A stretch of DNA of 32,996 nucleotides from Marinobacterium sp. (GTDB taxonomy: Bacteria > Pseudomonadota > Gammaproteobacteria > Pseudomonadales > Balneatricaceae). This document shows, piece after piece, positions 27,217 through 32,996 of the stretch. Under the pieces are notes generated by a model. It had not been told where the DNA came from and ran no database searches. It saw nothing but the letters and a program-made list of their open reading frames with translations. The translations under genes and the position numbers were made by a program. Location: NCBI GenBank assembly GCA_003250495.1, contig QKGH01000260.1, positions 1 through 32,996 of the forward strand. Direction: 5' to 3'. Each line of letters begins with the position of its first letter. Positions within the stretch are counted from its first letter, which is position 1.

Positions 27217-27693
27217 ATGACTACAGAGACCGCTGTCAGCTGCATCGCCGATGCAGTCACCGATAGCCAGGCCCTGATCGTTGCCTTCGCCTCGATGGAT
27301 GGGGAGATGGTCGATCAGCATTTCGGTTCCGCGCAGGCGTTCTACGCCTGGGCCGTGACCGCCGACAGTGCCGAGCTGATCGCCCAGCAGGGTTTCGGTT
27401 ACGAGAAGAAGGATGGTAACGAGGACAAGCTGAAACCCAAGCTGACCTGGTTGGTCGGTGCCGATGTGGTCTATTGCGGCTCGATCGGTGGCTCGGCGAC
27501 CCGGCAACTGGTGATGCTCGGGATCAACCCGATACAGGTCAAGGGCGGACCCGATGTGGAGGAGCTGATCGAGGCGCTGCAGGGGCAGCTCAAAGGCGAA
27601 CCGGAGTTCTGGCTGGCCAACATCCTGAAGCAGAAACAGGCCGGCGGTGCCGACCGTTTCGATCAGATGGCGGATGAGGGGTGGGACGAGTAA
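27217..27693 (+). CDS. NifX/NafY-family FeMo-cofactor-binding protein (orphan paralogue)
   Basis: 158 residues, the same dinitrogenase cofactor-binding family as the nifX gene at 1053. Shared motifs are DQHFGSAQAF (NQHFGSARAF in the other), ADVVYCGSIGGSATRQL (SAVRQL in the other) and the closing RFDQMADEGWDE. It lacks the N-terminal SAM-like domain of NafY, so it resembles NifX or the cofactor-binding part of NafY/NifY. It lies 20 kb from the nif cluster among unrelated genes, with its own NifA and sigma-54 elements, so expression under nitrogen-fixing conditions is expected. AGCAGGAGAG precedes the ATG. Confidence 0.88.
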   Translation: MTTETAVSCIADAVTDSQALIVAFASMDGEMVDQHFGSAQAFYAWAVTADSAELIAQQGFGYEKKDGNEDKLKPKLTWLVGADVVYCGSIGGSATRQLVMLGINPIQVKGGPDVEELIEALQGQLKGEPEFWLANILKQKQAGGADRFDQMADEGWDE

Positions 27694-27857
27694 TCGTCCC
27701 CGCTTAGCCGCGGCACCGTCGCTGGCATTCGTGCCGGAAAGAGGGATAATGGCGCTCCCTCATTGCTTATCGGTGTCCAGGGCGCGGTGAATCCGGAACC
27801 TCTGCTACAAACGACAGCCCCGACGCGGCGCCCGGGATCGGGATCCGCGGCTTGATC

Positions 27858-28748
27858 ATGCTGCACGCTTTTATCCAGGCGATGCTGCCCGTGTTCCTGC
27901 TGGCGGGCCTCGGCGCGCTGCTCAGCCATAAAACCACCTGGCTCGATAATCCCGCACTGGCCGCGCTGGTCACCAACATCGGCCTGCCGGCGCTGCTGCT
28001 GCATTCGGTGCTGAAGATGGAGCTGGCGCTGGCCGGTATGGCGCAACTGCTGCTGGCGATGGCCGCCAGCCTGGCGGCGGTGGCGCTGGTGACCTGGGGT
28101 GTGCTGCGCCTGACCGGACATTCGGTGCGCTACTACCTGCCGGTGCTGACCAATCCCAACACCGGTAATCTTGGCATTCCCGTCGTATATGCGCTGCTGG
28201 GTGAGCAGGCGCTGGGCATCGCCGTCATCATCTCCTCGGTGGTGACGATCAGCCATTTCACCCTCGGTGTCGGGGTGATGTCGGGTCGCTTCTCCGGGCG
28301 CCAGATAATGCGTAATGCGCCGGCCCTGGCGCTGCTGCTCGGGGCGCTGCTGCTCGGCTTGCAGATCGAGCTGCCCGACTTCGCGATGCACAGCCTCGAT
28401 ATGCTCGGGGGAATCACCCTGCCGCTGATGCTGATGTTGTTGGGGCGCTCGTTGAGCCATCTGCGCCTGGGCGGATCGACCCGCTGGGGGATGCTCGCGG
28501 CGATGGCACTGTACCGGCCGTTGATCGGGGCCGGCGTGGCGTCGCTGATGGCCCCGCTGTTTGGCCTCGACGATCTGGCGGGGCTGACGCTGATGATGCA
28601 GTGTGCGATGCCGACGGCGGTCATCAGCTATATCCTGGTCACCCGCTATCAGGGGCCGGTCGATGAGACCGCGGCCCTGATCGTCCTGTCGTTGCCAACC
28701 TCCCTGTTGACCGTCGCGGCGCTCAACATGCTGTGCAACGTCGGCTGA
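27858..28748 (+). CDS. AEC-family auxin-efflux-carrier-like permease
   Basis: 296 residues with about ten hydrophobic segments, in the two-bundle arrangement of the AEC family. Characteristic stretches are LTNPNTGNLGIPVVYALLG in the first half and MQCAMPTAVISYILVTRY in the second, which form the crossing helices. Bacterial members carry malate or other carboxylates, and the substrate cannot be told. ATG 27858 is chosen over TTG 27852. It follows the nifX-family gene by 164 bases with no clear terminator, so read-through under nif control is possible but unproven. Confidence 0.85.
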   Translation: MLHAFIQAMLPVFLLAGLGALLSHKTTWLDNPALAALVTNIGLPALLLHSVLKMELALAGMAQLLLAMAASLAAVALVTWGVLRLTGHSVRYYLPVLTNPNTGNLGIPVVYALLGEQALGIAVIISSVVTISHFTLGVGVMSGRFSGRQIMRNAPALALLLGALLLGLQIELPDFAMHSLDMLGGITLPLMLMLLGRSLSHLRLGGSTRWGMLAAMALYRPLIGAGVASLMAPLFGLDDLAGLTLMMQCAMPTAVISYILVTRYQGPVDETAALIVLSLPTSLLTVAALNMLCNVG

Positions 28749-28790
28749 ACCCTTTCCCGAAGCGTTTTTTCCCGGAGTTAGCACCCGTCC

Positions 28791-29882
28791 ATGACTGTAC
28801 TCGGATCCCATCGCGACCGCCGCCTCGATACCCTGCGTGGGCTGTTCCTGGTGATCATGTTGATCGATCACCTGGGCGGCTATGTGGCGGATTTTACCTA
28901 CCAGCCGTTTGGCTTCGTATCGGCGGCGGAGGGGTTCATCTTCCTGTCCGGGCTGATGTTCGGCCAGATCTATTCGCGTTACGTCGACGAACCCCTGCAT
29001 CTGCGCACGCGGGCGCTGAAGCGCGCCTGGTTGATCTACCGCTACCATCTGGCGATGGTGCTCAGTGTCGCGCTGCTGGCGCTGATCCCGTTTTTCGGCG
29101 AGGTGTGGCAATGGGCACTGCAACCCTACCGCGAGGCGCCGCTGGCGTCGCTGCTGGGGATGCTGACGTTGCTGCACCAGCCCAGCTATCTGAATATCCT
29201 GCCGCTCTATATCCTGTTCGTGCTGCTGTCGCCGCTGGTATTGCGGTCACTGCAGCGGGGACTGGGCCTGTGGGTCGTCGTCGCCAGCGTCGGCCTGTGG
29301 TGGGTGGGGCAGTGGGGCAATCCGCTGGCCCGGCTGTACCAGGCGTTGGGGGTCAACCTGAACCCGGGCTACTTCAACCTGTTCAGCTGGCAGATCCTGT
29401 GGGTGTGCGGGTTGCTGTTGGGCTACGCCAAACGCAGCGGGATTAGCGGCGGGTTTGCCCTGCAGCGCGGTGTGTTGTGGCTGGCGCTGGCGTTGAACTT
29501 CGTCCTGTGGCTCTACCGGCGTGAATATGTGCTGCCAGATCCCGCGCTGTTGGCGCTGATCGACAAGCCCAACCTGGGGCCGTTACGCCTGTTCAACTGC
29601 ATGCTGCTGATCCTGATCGGCTGGCGTGTCATGAACCTGTTCCGGCTCGAGCAGTGCCTGCCCTTCTTCGAACTGCTCGGGCGCTATTCGATCCAGGTGT
29701 TCTCGTTTCATGCCGTACTGCTCTATCTGGTGCAGTACACCACGGAGTGGCTGCGCCCCTATGGCGAGGGCTGGTTCACCCTCTACACCCTGTTCCTGGT
29801 GTTCTGCCTGCTGATTCCGGTGGTGGGATTCAGACGCTGGGAGGGCCTGAGTAACTCAGGCCTGCTCCGCGTCCGCGATTAG
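28791..29882 (+). CDS. opgC: OpgC-type membrane acyltransferase
   Basis: 363 residues with about ten membrane segments and the OpgC domain. In related bacteria OpgC adds succinyl groups to osmoregulated periplasmic glucans. The N-terminal RRLDTLRGLFLVIMLIDHLGG, SAAEGFIFLSGLMFGQIY and the C-terminal GRYSIQVFSFHAVLLYL are typical. It lies beside opgH/opgG, whose product it would modify. Its stop overlaps the stop of opgH by four bases (tail to tail), so each gene must end inside or beyond the other. A small hairpin sits in its last codons. Confidence 0.88.
   Translation: MTVLGSHRDRRLDTLRGLFLVIMLIDHLGGYVADFTYQPFGFVSAAEGFIFLSGLMFGQIYSRYVDEPLHLRTRALKRAWLIYRYHLAMVLSVALLALIPFFGEVWQWALQPYREAPLASLLGMLTLLHQPSYLNILPLYILFVLLSPLVLRSLQRGLGLWVVVASVGLWWVGQWGNPLARLYQALGVNLNPGYFNLFSWQILWVCGLLLGYAKRSGISGGFALQRGVLWLALALNFVLWLYRREYVLPDPALLALIDKPNLGPLRLFNCMLLILIGWRVMNLFRLEQCLPFFELLGRYSIQVFSFHAVLLYLVQYTTEWLRPYGEGWFTLYTLFLVFCLLIPVVGFRRWEGLSNSGLLRVRD
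29844..29862. terminator. Hairpin inside the end of opgC
   Basis: GGCCTGAG (29844-29851) and CTCAGGCC (29855-29862) form a perfect 8-bp stem with a TAA loop. It lies before the opgC stop and after the opgH stop on the other strand, so it could slow leftward transcripts of opgH. There is no T run. Confidence 0.3.
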
Positions 29883-32020
29883 CGCTCCTGGTAGCGCGGA
29901 TCGTCACTGCCTGGCAGGGCGACCAGCTGCTGGAACAGCACCGGCGTCGCCAGCACCAGGGACAGCTCGCGCTTGTTGAGCCACTCCAGCGCCTGCTGCC
30001 GGCTGCTGGCATCCAGTAGCTTGACCCGCGCCAGCGCCTCGTCGGCTTGCAGGGTCGGCGTCTCGTGCTCCAGTGCCGGGTCGGGCGTCAGCGCCAGGTG
30101 GCGTGCGACCAGTTCGGGGGTGCAGAGCTGCTCGGTGAGCGCTGGGGTGGCGGCGATCTGGGTTTCGTACCAGGGTAGGATCTCATCTTTCAGTTTCACG
30201 ACCGTCGGCGTTTCGCTCTCCTCGGGGGTGCGTAACAGACCGATGCGGCGGAACCAGTCGCCGACGTTGAGGGAGCCGGTGAAGGCCGACAGCGGTACCG
30301 CCAACATCAGGCCGAAAATCGCCGGCGACAGCCAGGCCAGCAGGGCCAGGGAGTTGGACCAGGCCACCAGCGCCAGCAGAATGCCGGTCAGGGTGTGCCA
30401 GCGATGGCGGTAGATCAGTTGCAGCCAGGGCAGGGTGCCGTCCTGGCGCCGCTGCGGGTTCCAGCCGCTGTCGCGGCCGAGGAAGATGGAGGCGACGGCA
30501 CCGCAGTGGATGCACATCATGATCGGCGCCACGGCGGCGGAGAGCAGGAACTCGGTCAGGATGCTGAACGGCAGGCGCAGGAAGCCGCCGGCGCCGCGGC
30601 GCAGACGGTTGGAGAGCAGGAACAGCAGACTGCCGAGAATCTTCGGCACGAACAGGATCAGCATGGTCAGGATGAACAGCCGTACCGCGCGCGGCGCGTC
30701 CTGCCGCGGCCAGGTCGGAAACAGCGAGAAGTCGGCACCGAAATATTCGGGGCGGATGTACTGCGCCTGCAGGGCCAGGGTGATACCGACCAGGATCAGC
30801 GCCAGCCACAGCGGCGATGACAGGTAGGACATGATGCCGGTCAGCAGGTGCTGGCGGCTGACCCAGTTCAGGCCGCGGCTGCCGATCACCTTGATGTGCT
30901 GCAGGTTGCCCTGGCACCAGCGGCGGTCGCGTACCGCCAGGTCCAGAATCGAGGGCGGACACTCCTCGTAGGAGCCGGGCAGGTCGTCGGCGATGATCAC
31001 CTTCCAGCCGGCGCGGCGCAGCAGCGCCGCCTCGACGAAGTCGTGGCTCATGATGGTGCCGCCGAACGGCGGTTTGCCCTTCAGCCGCGGCAGGCCGGCG
31101 GCATTCATGAACGCCTCGCGGCGGATGATGGCGTTATGACCCCAGAAGTTGCCCTCCGGGTTGGTCCAGCAGGCCAGGCCGCTGCCGACCACCGGGCCGT
31201 AGACCCGGTTGGCGAACTGCTGCAGGCGTGCAATCAGGCTGATGCCGTTGATCAGTCGCGGAATGGTCTGGATCAGGCCGGCCTTGGGATCGCGCTCGAT
31301 ACGGTAGACCAGCTCGGTCAGCACTTCGGCCGACATCAGGCTGTCGGCGTCGAGCACCACCAGGTAGTCGTAGTGACTGCCCCAGTTGCGACAGAACTCG
31401 CCGACGTTACCGGCCTTGCGGTCGATATTGAAACGGCGGCGGCGGTAGTGGATGCGGGTCTTGTGGCCGAGACGCTCGCGCAGCAGCGTGACCGCCTGCT
31501 CCTCCTCCAGCGCCCGCTGCGGATCGCGGGTGTCGCTGAGCAGCACCCATTCGAACCAATCGTGGGCGCCGCTGCCGATCAGTTCGCGCACCATCGCTTC
31601 GATGGCGGCAGCGAGCTGGGCCGGATCCTCGTTGTAGCAGGGGACCAGTACCGCGGTTTTCCCCTGCGGGCGGAACAGGGTCGGACGCAACGGGTGGGTC
31701 AGCTGGTAGATCTGCCGGATAAAGCCGGCCACGGCGCTGACCGCCGCCAGCGCGATCCAGCCGAAGGTGGAGACGAACAGCCCCAGCATCGCGTATTCCA
31801 GCGGTGTCGTGCCGCCCAGCGACAGCACCGCGTACATCTCGTAGCTGCCGAGACCGAGCAGCGCCACGGCGCTCAACAGCAGTATCCAGCGGCACAGGTG
31901 CTGCTTCAGGGTACGGGGAGTCGGTTCCACCTGCAGCGGGACGCGGCGGCGCAGATCCTGCGCCGGCATCGGCGCAGGACAGGCGGCGGGCATCCCCGGT
32001 TCGACGGGGACGGGATTCAT
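29879..32020 (-). CDS. opgH: OpgH (MdoH), glucans glucosyltransferase
   Basis: 713 residues, inner-membrane GT2-family enzyme that polymerises the beta-1,2 backbone of periplasmic glucans from UDP-glucose. Two membrane segments (about 45-105) precede the cytoplasmic catalytic domain, with [12 protein letters not shown], the DxD-type DADS (Asp224/Asp226), SHDFVEA and the RRWCQGN motif (about 366-372); further membrane segments follow (about 390-590). It is shorter than the ~850-residue Escherichia coli enzyme, mainly at the N-terminus. The start codon overlaps the opgG stop (ATGA), so the two are translationally coupled. It converges with opgC, overlapping by four bases. Confidence 0.95.
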   Translation of the reverse strand: MNPVPVEPGMPAACPAPMPAQDLRRRVPLQVEPTPRTLKQHLCRWILLLSAVALLGLGSYEMYAVLSLGGTTPLEYAMLGLFVSTFGWIALAAVSAVAGFIRQIYQLTHPLRPTLFRPQGKTAVLVPCYNEDPAQLAAAIEAMVRELIGSGAHDWFEWVLLSDTRDPQRALEEEQAVTLLRERLGHKTRIHYRRRRFNIDRKAGNVGEFCRNWGSHYDYLVVLDADSLMSAEVLTELVYRIERDPKAGLIQTIPRLINGISLIARLQQFANRVYGPVVGSGLACWTNPEGNFWGHNAIIRREAFMNAAGLPRLKGKPPFGGTIMSHDFVEAALLRRAGWKVIIADDLPGSYEECPPSILDLAVRDRRWCQGNLQHIKVIGSRGLNWVSRQHLLTGIMSYLSSPLWLALILVGITLALQAQYIRPEYFGADFSLFPTWPRQDAPRAVRLFILTMLILFVPKILGSLLFLLSNRLRRGAGGFLRLPFSILTEFLLSAAVAPIMMCIHCGAVASIFLGRDSGWNPQRRQDGTLPWLQLIYRHRWHTLTGILLALVAWSNSLALLAWLSPAIFGLMLAVPLSAFTGSLNVGDWFRRIGLLRTPEESETPTVVKLKDEILPWYETQIAATPALTEQLCTPELVARHLALTPDPALEHETPTLQADEALARVKLLDASSRQQALEWLNKRELSLVLATPVLFQQLVALPGSDDPRYQER

Positions 32021-32996
32021 CGTGCGGTCCAGCGATAGAGCCAGGTTTCAGCGGGGCGGTGGTCGTCGAACTCCATCTCCAGGCGCAGCTCGGACAGCTT
32101 GGCTTCCTGGGGGTTGAACTCGAAGCTGACGCGGTAACCGCCATTGACCGGGTTTTCCCGCACCACCAGATTGCGGGTGGAGCCCGCCGAGGCGAACAGG
32201 CGCACGGTGGGCTGCGTCGCGGGCTTGCTGTCGCCGGCAACGGGGATGTTGTAGTCGACGACGAACAGCCGGCGCGGTGTCGGCGAGCTGACGTCGGCGC
32301 GGCCGCTACGGGTGGATTCCACGCGCACCTCGCCCGGCTGCAGGCGCGGCTCCTTGCCCCAGGTCAGGCGGTAGGAGTAGCTGTACTGGCTGCCGGCCTG
32401 GATCGGTTCTTCCGGCTGCCAGAACGCAACGATGTTGTCGTGGATCTCGGCGTTGGTCGGGATCTCGGTCAGCACCACGGCGCCGCGGCCCCAGTCGCCC
32501 AGCGGCTCGACCCAGAGGCTGGGGCGCTTTTCGTAGTGCGCCTCCAGGTCCTGGTAGTTCAGATAGTTGCGGCTGCGCTGCACCAGTCCGAAGCCAATCG
32601 GCGAGGTGTCGACGAAGGCGCTGATCTGCAACGACGAGGGGTTCGCCAGCGGCCGCCACAGGCGCTCGCCGCGTCCGTTGACCATCAGCAGGCCGTCGGA
32701 GTCATGTACTTCGGGGCGGAAGTCGTCGATCTGGTCGCGTCCGTTCAGCGAGAAGTAGTACATACTGGTCCCGGGCGCCAGGCCGACCTTCTGCAGCGTG
32801 ACACGCGGGAACAAGGTGGCCTGAACGTCCATGACGGTGTTGTTGCCGGGGCGGATGGTGAAGCGGTAGGCGCCGGTCACGCTCTTGCTGTCCAGCAGCG
32901 CGTGGACCACGATGGAGTTGGCCAGGTTGGTCGGCTTCTCAACCCAGAAGGCGCGGAAGATCGGGAACTCCTCGCCTTCGGAGGCGCCGGTCTTCA
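32017..32996 (-). CDS. opgG: OpgG (MdoG), periplasmic glucan biosynthesis protein (3' part, cut by window edge)
   Basis: C-terminal ~326 residues; the frame stays open to the last base, where [17 protein letters not shown] leads into the known family sequence, so the 5' end and the signal peptide lie outside the window. OpgG acts in the periplasm on the glucan made by OpgH. Recognisable stretches include [54 protein letters not shown] and the C-terminal immunoglobulin-like part. It precedes opgH with a four-base stop/start overlap, the usual opgGH arrangement. Confidence 0.95.
   Translation of the reverse strand, partial: KTGASEGEEFPIFRAFWVEKPTNLANSIVVHALLDSKSVTGAYRFTIRPGNNTVMDVQATLFPRVTLQKVGLAPGTSMYYFSLNGRDQIDDFRPEVHDSDGLLMVNGRGERLWRPLANPSSLQISAFVDTSPIGFGLVQRSRNYLNYQDLEAHYEKRPSLWVEPLGDWGRGAVVLTEIPTNAEIHDNIVAFWQPEEPIQAGSQYSYSYRLTWGKEPRLQPGEVRVESTRSGRADVSSPTPRRLFVVDYNIPVAGDSKPATQPTVRLFASAGSTRNLVVRENPVNGGYRVSFEFNPQEAKLSELRLEMEFDDHRPAETWLYRWTAR

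Noticed and set aside
27701-27760. GGCA-TTCG-TGCC-type hairpin after the orphan nifX gene as a terminator
   Set aside because: The stem is short, includes a G-T pair, and has no T run, so I do not call it.

Overview
The window is about 33 kb of GC-rich DNA with no rRNA, tRNA, insertion sequence, phage gene or CRISPR array that I can see. It looks like the chromosome of a free-living, nitrogen-fixing gammaproteobacterium. The evidence is a nif cluster under NifA/sigma-54 control, minCDE, an ast-type arginine catabolism cluster, opgGH/opgC and a long AdiA-type decarboxylase. A Chromatiales or sulfur-oxidiser-like host would fit, but that is inference and cannot be settled from this window.

Positions 1-7413 are the nif region. 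A first run of genes reads rightward: the 3' part of nifN, nifX, a NifX-associated DUF269 gene, a small DUF683 gene, a nif-type 2[4Fe-4S] ferredoxin, a thioredoxin-like [2Fe-2S] ferredoxin, an unrecognised 124-aa gene, a DUF4213/DUF364 gene and an unrecognised 138-aa gene. It ends before a 14-unit heptamer repeat array (4576-4673). A second operon, iscA-like/nifU/nifS, follows behind a NifA upstream activator site (4711-4726) and a -24/-12 promoter (4811-4826), and ends at a strong terminator. Together these genes cover FeMo-cofactor assembly and carriage (NifN, NifX), electron supply (two ferredoxins) and Fe-S assembly for nitrogenase (IscA-like, NifU, NifS).

Positions 7450-11115 hold two regulator/enzyme pairs: an Lrp-family regulator divergent from a Cds1-like PLP enzyme (probable cysteine desulfhydrase), and an AraC regulator divergent from an ornithine-cyclodeaminase-family enzyme. 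Positions 11338-13274 are minC, minD and minE (septum placement).

Positions 13298-18742, leftward, form an arginine/ornithine catabolism cluster: astC/argD-like aminotransferase, an M20 metallopeptidase, astD and astB. astA is absent and no M14-type astE is present; the M20 enzyme sits where a final hydrolase would be expected. A small unknown gene, a bidirectional terminator and an Orn/Lys/Arg decarboxylase (leftward) follow, extending the amino-acid theme.

Positions 22361-26972 hold a secreted subtilase with PKD and acidic calcium-type C-terminal repeats, a long-chain acyl-CoA ligase, and a TetR regulator divergent from a cupin gene with a clear palindromic operator. At 27217 lies a second, isolated nifX-family gene with its own NifA site (27030-27045) and sigma-54-type promoter (27151-27166), 20 kb from the nif cluster and therefore probably part of the same regulon. 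The window ends with an AEC-family permease, opgC, and leftward opgG-opgH (osmoregulated periplasmic glucan synthesis), with opgC and opgH overlapping tail to tail.

The most interesting leads are the uncharacterised three-gene tail of the nif operon, the orphan nifX paralogue with nif-type control, the G-quadruplex-capable heptamer array beside the NifA site, and the rearranged ast pathway.
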